Shown piece after piece: positions 29,703 to 37,326 of a stretch of DNA of 64,000 nt. Below the pieces are notes generated by a model. That model saw nothing but the letters and a program-made list of their open reading frames with translations. It was not told the DNA's origin and did no database searches. Every line of letters begins with the position of its first letter. The stretch's first letter is position 1. A program made the translations under genes and the position numbers. The stretch spans positions 1,550,001-1,614,000 of the forward strand of contig NZ_CP022315.1 in assembly GCF_002216775.1 (NCBI RefSeq), written 5' to 3'. Source of the stretch: Virgibacillus phasianinus. Its GTDB lineage: Bacteria > Bacillota > Bacilli > Bacillales > Amphibacillaceae.

Positions 29703-29963
29703 ATGGAGATTAAAGAAATAATGAATAATGTGACAGACTTTTTTCGTGAAAATGTAGCTCCACCGCATAAAATCACATCTGTTGAAGCGGCAGAGGAAGA
29801 GGGCTGGAGAGTTACGGTAGAAGTTATTGAGGAAAAGGAATATATGAAGAAATATGCGAAGGATGAAATGCTTGGAACGTATGATGTTCTGTTAAACAAA
29901 GATAAGGAAGTCACCTCATTTAAAAGACAGGATATTCGTTTTAGAAGTAAAATCCAAGGCTAA
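29703..29963 (+). CDS. gvpR: Gas vesicle protein GvpR (GvpO family)
   Basis: An 86-residue protein of the GvpO/GvpR family: an N-terminal helix, then the signature VEAAEEEGWRVTVEVIEEKE, and YDVLLNKDKEVTSFKRQDIRF. ATG 29703 follows TGGAGGACG; an in-frame ATG 69 bases earlier lies in the repeat tail and is rejected. gvpN begins 21 bases after its stop codon. Confidence 0.9.
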   Translation: MEIKEIMNNVTDFFRENVAPPHKITSVEAAEEEGWRVTVEVIEEKEYMKKYAKDEMLGTYDVLLNKDKEVTSFKRQDIRFRSKIQG

Positions 29964-29984
29964 GAGGTGACTGGAGGGAAAAGC

Positions 29985-30899
29985 ATGACTGTCCTAAAAG
30001 AAAAAGTTAATACCGATTCAAAGGCGCTGGTGCAGGATGATGAAACGAAACATCTGCTGTCGCGTTCGTTGCGATACCTGAAAGCCGGATATCCAATTCA
30101 CTTTAACGGTCCATCAGGAACAGGAAAGACATCGCTGGCCCTTGCACTTGCGAAGAAACGAAAGAGGCCGGTAATGCTGATTCATGGTAACCATGAGCTG
30201 AATAATAGGGATTTGATTGGCGATTTTACGGGTTATTCAAGTAAAAAAACAGTTGATAACTATGTGCGTTCTGTCTACAAAAAAGATGAAAGTGTTACGG
30301 AAACGTGGAGAGATGGAAGGCTGCTTGAGGCAGCTAAGAACGGGTACACGCTAGTCTACGATGAATTTACCCGGTCACATCCGACAACCAACAATATCTT
30401 TCTTTCCATTTTAGAGGAAGGGGTTCTCCCATTATACGGGTCGAAATTAACGGAGCCTTATATTCGGATTCATCCAAAGTTTTCCGTAATTTTCACAAGT
30501 AATCCATTGGAATATGCAGGTGTCTATGAAACACAGGATGCGCTCCTTGACCGCTTAATTACCATTCCATTGGGGTATAAAGCGATTGAGCAGGAAGCAG
30601 CTATTCTGGTTGGAAAGATTGGCATAGAAGAAGAAGAGGCACAGGCAATCACAACGCTGGTAGCAAATTTGCGGGAAAAGTGTCTGAAAGAGAGCAGAAG
30701 TGGTCCGAGTTTAAGGTCCTCCCTTATGATTGCGAGGCTTGCTTCAGAGGAAGACATTCCAATTGATGGCAATGATGAGGATTTTCAGGTTCTATGTACG
30801 GATCTTCTGACTTATACGGTGAGTGAGTGTATGGAAGCAGAGCATTCGGAAGAGGAGGCTCGTAATCTGATTCTTGAATCATGCGTGGAACATGTTTAG
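29985..30899 (+). CDS. gvpN: Gas vesicle protein GvpN, MoxR-type AAA+ ATPase
   Basis: A 304-residue AAA+ ATPase that promotes vesicle assembly or enlargement. Walker A is GPSGTGKT at residues 42-49, Walker B lies in TLVYDEFTRS, and FSVIFTSNPLEYAGV is the sensor-1 region. ATG 29985 follows TGGAGGGAAAAGC. It heads the minor-protein half gvpN-F-G-L. Confidence 0.95.
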   Translation: MTVLKEKVNTDSKALVQDDETKHLLSRSLRYLKAGYPIHFNGPSGTGKTSLALALAKKRKRPVMLIHGNHELNNRDLIGDFTGYSSKKTVDNYVRSVYKKDESVTETWRDGRLLEAAKNGYTLVYDEFTRSHPTTNNIFLSILEEGVLPLYGSKLTEPYIRIHPKFSVIFTSNPLEYAGVYETQDALLDRLITIPLGYKAIEQEAAILVGKIGIEEEEAQAITTLVANLREKCLKESRSGPSLRSSLMIARLASEEDIPIDGNDEDFQVLCTDLLTYTVSECMEAEHSEEEARNLILESCVEHV

Positions 30900-30927
30900 G
30901 CAGTAGTTTAAAAGGAGAGTAAAGCAT

Positions 30928-31698
30928 ATGGATCAAGCAGAAGAAACAGGGATTTATATTTTTTGCGGAATTCAAACGGACCAGGATGGAGAGGAATTTG
31001 GCAGCATTGAACTGGAGGAAGAGAAAAGAGAATCCTTCACCATCAGATACAAGGATGCCGCAATGGTTGCCTGTGAGGTTCCCATGAAAATTTACCATCC
31101 AAACCGGGAAAATTTAATGATGCATCAAACCATGGTTTCAAATGTAATGGCGCAAAACGATACGGTTATCCCGATAAGTTTCGGAAATGTATTTAAGTCG
31201 AAAGAGGATGTAAAAGTACTAATTGAGAATTTATATCCACAATTTGAAAAGCTGTTTCCTGCTATTAAAGGGAAAATTGAACTTGGCTTGAAAGTTATTG
31301 GGAGAAAGGAATGGCTTGAGTCAAGGGTAAATAAAAATCCAGAAGTGGAAGAAATGGCGAAAGTGGTTCGCGGTAAATCAGAGGCTGCCGGGTACTACGA
31401 TCGAATTAAACTTGGCGGAGCGGCACAAAACATTTTTGCCGATCTAAAGAATGAAATAGAATCCGGCGTATACACGCCGCTTGAGGAAGTGGCCGATGCT
31501 GCAAAAACGAATGAACCACAGGGAGAGAAAATGCTTCTGAATGCAGCGTTTTTAATCGATCGCGAAAAAGAAGAGGAATTTGATGAAATTGTAAATGAGC
31601 AGCATGAGAAATGGAAGGATAAAGTCGATTTTAAGTACAGCGGTCCCTGGCCTGCGTATAACTTTGTCAATATCCGCTTAACTGTGGAGGAAACCTGA
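30928..31698 (+). CDS. gvpF: Gas vesicle protein GvpF (GvpF/L family)
   Basis: A 256-residue minor shell or assembly protein. It shows the GvpF/L pattern: N-terminal GIYIFCGIQ strand, central VIPISFGNVFKSKEDVKVL, then KIELGLKVIGRKEWL, and the C-terminal GPWPAYNFVNIRL. Ribosome site AAAAGGAGAG. It overlaps gvpG by one base (TGATG). Confidence 0.94.
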   Translation: MDQAEETGIYIFCGIQTDQDGEEFGSIELEEEKRESFTIRYKDAAMVACEVPMKIYHPNRENLMMHQTMVSNVMAQNDTVIPISFGNVFKSKEDVKVLIENLYPQFEKLFPAIKGKIELGLKVIGRKEWLESRVNKNPEVEEMAKVVRGKSEAAGYYDRIKLGGAAQNIFADLKNEIESGVYTPLEEVADAAKTNEPQGEKMLLNAAFLIDREKEEEFDEIVNEQHEKWKDKVDFKYSGPWPAYNFVNIRLTVEET

Positions 31699-31952
31699 TG
31701 CTGGTTTCAGGACCAATTAAAACGGTAATGAAAATTGCGAAAAAGGTCCAGGAAGAAGTAGATAAAGAACTTTATGACCTTCCAACTATTCAACAAAAGC
31801 TGATACAGCTTCAAATGATGTATGAGTTAGAAGAAATACCTGAAGATGTTTTTAAAGAAAAAGAGGAAGAGTTATTAGCAAGATATGAAATGGCTAAACG
31901 AAAAGAAATGGAACAATGGGAAGCCATGACGAAGCAAAAGGATGATGAATAA
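31698..31952 (+). CDS. gvpG: Gas vesicle protein GvpG
   Basis: An 84-residue helical protein with the GvpG family pattern: MLVSGPIKTVMKIAKKVQEE, then QQKLIQLQMMYELEEIPEDV. ATG 31698 overlaps the gvpF stop codon, with TGGAGGAAACC as ribosome site, so translation is coupled. gvpL starts 2 bases after its stop. Confidence 0.93.
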   Translation: MLVSGPIKTVMKIAKKVQEEVDKELYDLPTIQQKLIQLQMMYELEEIPEDVFKEKEEELLARYEMAKRKEMEQWEAMTKQKDDE

Positions 31953-31954
31953 AA

Positions 31955-32761
31955 ATGGAAAATCTGATTTATTTATATGGCTTGGTACCAGCTCAGGAGG
32001 CAACGGAGAAATCACTGCCTCAGCTAAAAGGTTTTGACGGGGAAGGAAACTTGTTCACTATCCCGATCAATCATACAACCGCCATTGTTTGCGAACTGAA
32101 TGGCTATGATTACTCGGAAGAAACAATAGCAGATAAAATGAACAATGATATGGAATGGTTGCAGGAAAAGGCATTTCATCATCATGAAACAATAGCATCA
32201 CTTGATAATAAATTCACATTTATTCCATTAAAATTTTGCACCATTTATAAAAACGAAAGCAATTTGCGTGAAACCATTCTTGCCAGTGAAGATAAGGTTG
32301 ATGAATCGTTTAACCGGCTTACTGATAAAGAGGAATGGACGCTTAAAATATACAGTGATGACAATAAGTTGAAGAAGCAAATTGGCAACAGTAACGCCGC
32401 TATTGAAGAGAAACGAAAGGAAATCAGCGAATTACCACGTGGAAGGCAATTTTTTGAAAGGAAAAAGATTGATTCACTGGTAGATAAAGAGCTTGATAAA
32501 GAAAAGGATCGTATCGGTGAAAGTTTACACGATAAGCTGAAGAAATATGCAGTGGATACTTCCATTAAGAAAAACTGGGGTAAAGATGTAACTGGTTTAC
32601 GCGATGATATGACATGGAATAGTGTGTATCTGCTTCCAAAAGATCAAGTGAAGGATTTCGTAACAGAAATTGAAGTAACTGAAAAGGAACTGGGCGATTT
32701 AGGCTTTCGGATTGAGGCTGCAGGACCCTGGCCAGCCTATCACTTTTCCAGTATTTCTTAG
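31955..32761 (+). CDS. gvpL: Gas vesicle protein GvpL (GvpF/L family)
   Basis: A 268-residue paralogue of GvpF. It starts MENLIYLYGLVPAQEATEKS, has FIPLKFCTIYKNESNLRETI, a basic coiled middle, and ends AAGPWPAYHFSSIS. The 2-base gap to gvpG suggests coupled translation. A MITE-like element follows before gvpS. Confidence 0.94.
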   Translation: MENLIYLYGLVPAQEATEKSLPQLKGFDGEGNLFTIPINHTTAIVCELNGYDYSEETIADKMNNDMEWLQEKAFHHHETIASLDNKFTFIPLKFCTIYKNESNLRETILASEDKVDESFNRLTDKEEWTLKIYSDDNKLKKQIGNSNAAIEEKRKEISELPRGRQFFERKKIDSLVDKELDKEKDRIGESLHDKLKKYAVDTSIKKNWGKDVTGLRDDMTWNSVYLLPKDQVKDFVTEIEVTEKELGDLGFRIEAAGPWPAYHFSSIS

Positions 32762-32824
32762 GCTGTTTTCGTTTTGTTTCTATTATCGTGGTTGATAGAA
32801 ACTACGACATAACTTTATAGGAGT

Positions 32825-33019
32825 GTTAATCCACCGCTACGGAAAAACATTGCGCTTTCCGTGGGCAGCTGATGAGCCTCCTCGAGCTTACGCTCTCCGG
32901 GGTCTCATCTAGGCTTCTGCTCCCACAGGAGGCTCGTCACTCGCCCGCGGAAAGCGTAGTATATTCAAGATGCGATGATAGATCCACATATTTGTGTATT
33001 AACTATACCTTTTTCAGTG
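32825..33019. repeat. MITE-like element C inside the gvp cluster
   Basis: The right end (TATATTCAAGATGCGATG...TTTTTCAGTG, 32970-33019) is the reverse complement of the left ends of elements A and B over about 50 bases with few mismatches. The left part has CGCTTTCCGTGGGC and CCGCGGAAAGCG inverted segments but no CACTGAAAAA end, so the element is shorter or truncated. It lies in the 410-base gvpL-gvpS gap; I see no gene in that gap. Confidence 0.75.
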
Positions 33020-33171
33020 CCCTCAGCGTAAGCCCGAGGAGGCCATGAAAGCGCAGTATTTTTTAAGCAGCGATCGCAGGGGGCCAAACATGGTTATTAG
33101 TTACGTCGTAGTTTACAAATTTTGTATCAAAGCAACAGAAACAGCTTTTCATAAAGTGAGGGATGATATAT

Positions 33172-33435
33172 ATGCCGTCGACCAGAGAAACGATTGAAAA
33201 TAAGGATGTTGGGCTTATCGATATACTCGATGTCATTCTCGATAAAGGTGTTGCCATCAAGGGCGACTTAATTATCTCAATCGCCGGCATTGACCTGGTG
33301 TACCTGGATTTGCGCGTCCTTATCGCATCTGTCGAGACGCTCGTTCAATCCCATGAAAATAATCAAAAAGAAATAACTTCAGCGAAATTTGATCAGCAAA
33401 GGAGGGAGTTGCTCGATGCCACAGAACCAGACTAG
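33172..33435 (+). CDS. gvpS: Gas vesicle protein GvpS (GvpA paralogue)
   Basis: An 87-residue minor GvpA-family protein: IDILDVILDKGVAIKGDLII and IDLVYLDLRVLIASVETL align with the GvpA core. ATG 33172 follows GTGAGGG at 9 bases; an ATG at 33163 abuts the site and is rejected. Its 3' end overlaps gvpK by 20 bases. Confidence 0.9.
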   Translation: MPSTRETIENKDVGLIDILDVILDKGVAIKGDLIISIAGIDLVYLDLRVLIASVETLVQSHENNQKEITSAKFDQQRRELLDATEPD

Positions 33436-33697
33436 AGGTCGGATTAATCTGGATCCGGAAAGTGCGGAAAACGGGCTTGCCGAACTTGTTATGACAGTGA
33501 TTGAATTATTGAGGCAAATTGTTGAACGCCATGCGATCAGACGTGTGGAAGGTGGCACCCTGTCAGATCAGCAGGTTGAAGATCTTGGCGTTGCCTTAAT
33601 GGATTTAGAGGATAAAATGGAAGAATTAAAAGAAATCTTTGGCCTGGATGCGGAAGATTTAAATATAGATCTTGGGCCACTAGGAAGGCTAATGTAA
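33416..33697 (+). CDS. gvpK: Gas vesicle protein GvpK
   Basis: A 93-residue protein with the GvpK signature INLDPESAENGLAELVMTVI, LLRQIVERHAIRRVEGG and DLGVALMDLEDKMEEL. ATG 33416 follows GGAGGGAGTTGCTCG, inside the end of gvpS. gvpJ follows after 31 bases. Confidence 0.93.
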   Translation: MPQNQTRGRINLDPESAENGLAELVMTVIELLRQIVERHAIRRVEGGTLSDQQVEDLGVALMDLEDKMEELKEIFGLDAEDLNIDLGPLGRLM

Positions 33698-33728
33698 ACC
33701 TAGCGGAACCCGATTGGAGGTTCAATTT

Positions 33729-34088
33729 ATGCCAGTCGAACAACAATTACAAAGCGCTAGCGCTAACGGGCCTAGTAACCTTGTCGATGTTTTGGAAAAA
33801 GTGTTAGATAAAGGTGTTGTTATTGCAGGAGATATCACGGTTGGAATTGCCGATGTCGAACTGCTGACGATTAAAATCCGCCTGATTGTTGCTTCGGTAG
33901 ATAAAGCGAAGGAAATCGGGATGGATTGGTGGGAAACAGATCCATTCTTAAGTTCAAAGGCAACAGAAAACGCAACCACTTTAGAGGAAGAAAATAAACA
34001 ATTGCGGAAACGGCTTGAAGCACTTGAAAACAAAATGGATACCAATCGATTAGATTCTGTTGAAAGTGGAACAGAAAATAACCAGTAA
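33729..34088 (+). CDS. gvpJ: Gas vesicle protein GvpJ (GvpA paralogue)
   Basis: A 119-residue minor shell protein: NLVDVLEKVLDKGVVIAGDI, ADVELLTIKIRLIVASVDKA and DWWETDPFL are typical, followed by a C-terminal coiled coil (LEEENKQLRKRLEALENKM). ATG 33729 follows TGGAGGTTC. gvpT starts 16 bases after the stop. Confidence 0.93.
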   Translation: MPVEQQLQSASANGPSNLVDVLEKVLDKGVVIAGDITVGIADVELLTIKIRLIVASVDKAKEIGMDWWETDPFLSSKATENATTLEEENKQLRKRLEALENKMDTNRLDSVESGTENNQ

Positions 34089-34104
34089 ATTGGAAGGTGA
34101 TTTC

Positions 34105-34797
34105 ATGGCAACGGAAGAAAAAGAAAGTAAACGTAAATCTGGTTCAATCAGACGCGCCGCCACTGGTGGAATTGTAGGGGCAACCGTCGGCTATCTATCT
34201 ACACCGAAAAATAGAAAAAAACTAGTTGCAAAGGTCAGTAAAGAAGCGTTGAAGAATACTAGTTCAAGTGTTGGCACCTTTACCAAAGATAAACTAAACA
34301 GCTTGAAGGATTCTGGAAAAGAAAACTATAAAAGCTTAAAATCGTCCACAACGAACCTGTTTAAGAAAGACAAGGATGAAGAAGAATCTCCGGATAATGA
34401 GGATTCAGAATTGATGCAGGAAAGCGAAAATGAAGAAGAAATGAATGAAACAGGTGAATCTGACAAAGATTATGAAGAGTTAAAAGAAGAAAATCAACAC
34501 CTTCAAGACAGATTGCAGGGTCTGGAAGAGAAGATTGATAAATTATTTGATAACAACGAGGAAGAAGAGGACGAGGGCGAAAAAAAGTCTACTAACTCTA
34601 AAAAGAAAGATAGCGATGCAGAAGACGAAGAAGATGAGGAAGACGAAAAAAGCGGTGAAGATGTAAAAGAGAAGAAGAAAAACAGTGCAAAGAAATCAAG
34701 CGCTAAAAAAGGTACAAAAAGGACAAAAAAAGAAGAAACCAATGATGATGAAGAAGACGATACATCACTGGAAAGCGATGATGACACGTCAGCTTAA
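34105..34797 (+). CDS. gvpT: Gas vesicle protein GvpT (YtxH domain, acidic tail)
   Basis: A 230-residue protein: a basic N-terminus, the YtxH helix RAATGGIVGATVGYLSTPKN, a coiled coil (YEELKEENQHLQDRLQGLEE), then a long Glu/Asp/Lys low-complexity tail with EEEDEGEKK and DEEDEEDEKS runs. It shares the YtxH-plus-coiled-coil plan with GvpP. ATG 34105 follows GGAAGGTGATT; an in-frame start 45 bases upstream overlaps gvpJ and is less likely. Function is unknown. Confidence 0.87.
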   Translation: MATEEKESKRKSGSIRRAATGGIVGATVGYLSTPKNRKKLVAKVSKEALKNTSSSVGTFTKDKLNSLKDSGKENYKSLKSSTTNLFKKDKDEEESPDNEDSELMQESENEEEMNETGESDKDYEELKEENQHLQDRLQGLEEKIDKLFDNNEEEEDEGEKKSTNSKKKDSDAEDEEDEEDEKSGEDVKEKKKNSAKKSSAKKGTKRTKKEETNDDEEDDTSLESDDDTSA

Positions 34798-34822
34798 GGC
34801 AATCTAGAAAGGAGAAATGAAA

Positions 34823-35236
34823 ATGAGTGAATCAGCATCTAAAGACAATATATTGGAGTTTTTTGTTAAAGCGGCGAATAAGCATGATTTTTCCTTAGAT
34901 ATATCATTGCTTGTCAATGGGGCGGTTATCTCAGGAACAATGATCTCTGCAAAAGAATACTTTGAGTCGTTAAGTGAATCGTTTGAGGATGGCAATGATA
35001 TTGCGCAGGCACTTAGTGAGCAATTCACAAAAGCAAGTGAGTCTGTTGATTCAAGCAGTGATGGAGAAGCGCACTTTATCCACTTGAAGAACACCCATAT
35101 TTATTGTGGCGACAGTAAACCGACTCCATCGAAAGGGAAGATTCTCTGGCGCGGAAAGCTAAATGAAGTGGACAGTTTTTTCCTTGGTAAGATTTCAGAA
35201 TCAAAAAGTTCCGGCTCAAACAGTAAAAAATCGTGA
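34823..35236 (+). CDS. gvpU: Gas vesicle protein GvpU
   Basis: A 137-residue protein ending the cluster. It begins SESASKDNILEFFVKAANKH and contains FSLDISLLVNGAVISGTMIS and FIHLKNTHIYCGD, which I recall for GvpU of P. megaterium, reported to affect vesicle clustering. ATG 34823 is preferred over ATG 34817 because AAAGGAG lies 8 rather than 2 bases away. A strong terminator follows. Confidence 0.9.
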   Translation: MSESASKDNILEFFVKAANKHDFSLDISLLVNGAVISGTMISAKEYFESLSESFEDGNDIAQALSEQFTKASESVDSSSDGEAHFIHLKNTHIYCGDSKPTPSKGKILWRGKLNEVDSFFLGKISESKSSGSNSKKS

Positions 35237-35258
35237 TTAAAATGAATAGCAAAATATA

Positions 35259-35298
35259 AAGAACACACCAGTTCGTGAATGGAATGGTGTGTTCTTTT
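35259..35298 (+). terminator. Terminator of the gvp cluster
   Basis: AAGAACACACCA pairs with TGGTGTGTTCTT, followed by TTTT. Confidence 0.9.
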
Positions 35299-35299
35299 A

Positions 35300-35695
35300 G
35301 GTAATTAGAAAGGCGGTAGCGCCCATTTGGGACCACCCCGTGCAACGTGGGTGGTTCAATGCTGCTGTTGTTCGTGTAAAGTTAGCGAATACTAGGCCGA
35401 TAAAACAACTCGGGTGAGAATCCGGCCAAGTCGGGAGACGACAATCAGGACTTCTTCGGGCGCGGGACTTTTGACTCAATCCGCGTTATTTCCAAGTCGG
35501 GTGACAGCTATTTATCTCCCGACTTGGACTTGTTTTCTCGCAAGTTCAACCTATTTCTCCCCGGGTTTCGTGTGCTCTCTCCCCGAGTTTTTTACTCCTC
35601 TATCGGGTTCAATATGACGGGTCAAACCCACATCTTGCCCCGCTTTAACGAACCTGGGACAAGGAACCTGTCCCTCTGTCCCAAAATTTTTTTCA
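35300..35695. repeat. Non-coding region rich in AAGTCGGG and GGGACA palindromes
   Basis: No supported gene. It contains several variants of CAAGTCGGG (35422, 35491) with their complement CCCGACTTGG (35518), and near 35652 GGGACAAGGAACCTGTCCC, a palindrome of a type repeated in Bacillaceae. Similar AAGTCGGG-containing sequence occurs at 40930-41050 next to array 4. Origin unknown; possibly decayed repeats. Confidence 0.45.
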
Positions 35696-35712
35696 GAAAG
35701 GTGAAAAAAATA

Positions 35713-35741
35713 TAGATAATTAGTCTGATCCATAGTACAAT
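35713..35741 (+). promoter_or_regulatory. Possible comK promoter
   Basis: TAGATA, 17-base spacer, TACAAT. The -10 is good and the -35 weak, as expected for an activator-dependent promoter. I could not find clear ComK AT-boxes. Confidence 0.4.
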
Positions 35742-35770
35742 AGTCTTATATTGAACCTAAGAGGTGTATT

Positions 35771-36280
35771 ATGAAAAAGTTAAAGCTTGGTCTTACTGTT
35801 ATTTCGCAAACTACAAAGGCTATTATCAGGAATGATTCAAAGATTCACCCTTCCTTAATTATGGAGGAGACAGGGGAATTTCGCTCGATACATAAACCAG
35901 AGCAAATTCTCATCAAGAATTGCCTAATGTATGGATCATCGCTTCACGGAAGACAAACTGCTGCCAAGCAAATTTTAAAGGTAAATAGTAAAGTTCCTGT
36001 TGTTCTAAGCCCGGAATTAGGCTTATTCTTGATTCCTACTTCCTCAACGAAAGGTAAGGATTGTGTCTGGCTCGCATACCACCATATTGACAAGTATGAG
36101 AGTTGTGGTGATAAGAAGACATATGTAACCTTTAAAGATGGAACTGGAATTTATGTGAATGCAACTGTAAGCACACTGGACATGCAGTATAAACGAACAA
36201 GTCAGCTTATCGTACATCAGCGAAAATCCTCTCTATTCGGCCCACCTTCACATCCAGACACAGACCATAATCCAAATTAA
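35771..36280 (+). CDS. comK: Competence transcription factor ComK
   Basis: ComK is the master activator of DNA-uptake genes. The 169-residue protein shows the family features EQILIKNCLMYGSSLHGRQT, VPVVLSPELGLFLIPTSS and CVWLAYHHIDKYE. It is shorter than B. subtilis ComK (192 residues): the C-terminal part after SQLIVHQRKS is brief, and that region takes part in multimerisation and degradation control in B. subtilis. Whether competence works here is unknown. Start ATG 35771 follows AAGAGGTGTATT. A terminator follows. Confidence 0.88.
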   Translation: MKKLKLGLTVISQTTKAIIRNDSKIHPSLIMEETGEFRSIHKPEQILIKNCLMYGSSLHGRQTAAKQILKVNSKVPVVLSPELGLFLIPTSSTKGKDCVWLAYHHIDKYESCGDKKTYVTFKDGTGIYVNATVSTLDMQYKRTSQLIVHQRKSSLFGPPSHPDTDHNPN

Positions 36281-36304
36281 AAACCGCTATCCAGCGGTTT
36301 TTTC
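36281..36304 (+). terminator. Terminator of comK
   Basis: AAACCGCT-ATCC-AGCGGTTT followed by Ts, directly after the stop codon. Confidence 0.9.
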
Positions 36305-36462
36305 ATTTGTAAAATATCGTTGTACTTGAAAGTTATTAATGGGTAAAATAAAGATATGAATCTTTTGGCGGTAACGGCCGTAATACTAATAACTAGACTA
36401 CTACATAACTATAATCATAAACAATTTGAAATTTCCAAACGGTGAGAGGAGCAATCATACAT

Positions 36463-37320
36463 ATGAAAAAGGTGCAAATTCTGCTGGCAGCCCTGTTAGT
36501 AATAACGGTGCTTGCAGCTTGTAATCAGGATGAGGATAAAAAGACTGGAAATGAGGAAACCGTAACCTCCGTTGAAACGATGGCAGTTACGAAAGGTGAC
36601 ATGATTATCAAGCACACGGAATATGGACATACAGCTCCGGGTGCTAATACTCCAGTCATGCTCCAAGCTCCGGGAGAAATCAAAACACTGGAGGTGGAAA
36701 ACGGCGAGCAGGTAACGGAAGATGATGTCATTGCCACCGTCCAAACGCAAATCGGAACGCAAACAATTTACGCGGAATCCTCGGGTCAAATTGCCAGTCT
36801 TCAGGGTGAGGAAGGCAGCATTGCAACGACAGAAAAACCTTTAGCTGTAATCATTGATCTCAATGAATTAACAGTAAATATGACTGTTACCGCGGAAGCC
36901 ACCTCCCTGTTTAAAGAGGGGGAAACATATCCGGCTACAGTCAAAGGCAATGAGGTGGATGCAGAGGTTACTGCAATCGACACGTTGCCAAACGACACTG
37001 GCCTATATCCAATTGAAGCAACCATTAGCAACAAGGACGATAAACTGTTACCGGGAATGGTCGCGGAAATTAACGTTCCGGAAAAAACAGTTAAGGATGC
37101 ACTGATTGTGCCAACGGAAGCGGTTACCGAAGAAAGTGGCAATGCCTTTATTTATGTAATCAAAGACGATAAGGCAATCGAGAAAAAAGTCCAGATTATT
37201 GAAACACAGTCAGATCAAACAGCTATAAAGGGTGAAGTGAAAAAGGGCGACAAGGTTGTAACAAGCGGGCAACTAACACTGACCGACGGAAGCAAGGTCA
37301 ATGTGGTGAAAGAGGGGTAA
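36463..37320 (+). CDS. RND efflux membrane-fusion (HlyD/AcrA-type) lipoprotein
   Basis: A 285-residue periplasmic-adaptor-type subunit. The signal peptide ends in lipobox VLAAC, so it is a lipoprotein outside the membrane. A lipoyl/barrel-sandwich half-motif is seen in TPVMLQAPGEIKTLEVENGE and ESSGQIASLQGEEGS, followed by beta-barrel and membrane-proximal domains (ALIVPTEAVTEESGNAFIYV). It lacks a long hairpin. ATG 36463 has GAGAGGAGC upstream; GTG 36442 overlaps it. The RND pump starts 6 bases after its stop, so the pair is an operon. Confidence 0.9.
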   Translation: MKKVQILLAALLVITVLAACNQDEDKKTGNEETVTSVETMAVTKGDMIIKHTEYGHTAPGANTPVMLQAPGEIKTLEVENGEQVTEDDVIATVQTQIGTQTIYAESSGQIASLQGEEGSIATTEKPLAVIIDLNELTVNMTVTAEATSLFKEGETYPATVKGNEVDAEVTAIDTLPNDTGLYPIEATISNKDDKLLPGMVAEINVPEKTVKDALIVPTEAVTEESGNAFIYVIKDDKAIEKKVQIIETQSDQTAIKGEVKKGDKVVTSGQLTLTDGSKVNVVKEG

Positions 37321-37326
37321 TGCATT

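Noticed and set aside
34503-34787. Ser-rich minus-strand frame opposite gvpT
   Set aside because: It is the antisense of the Glu/Asp-rich tail; low-complexity GA-rich DNA keeps the opposite frame open.
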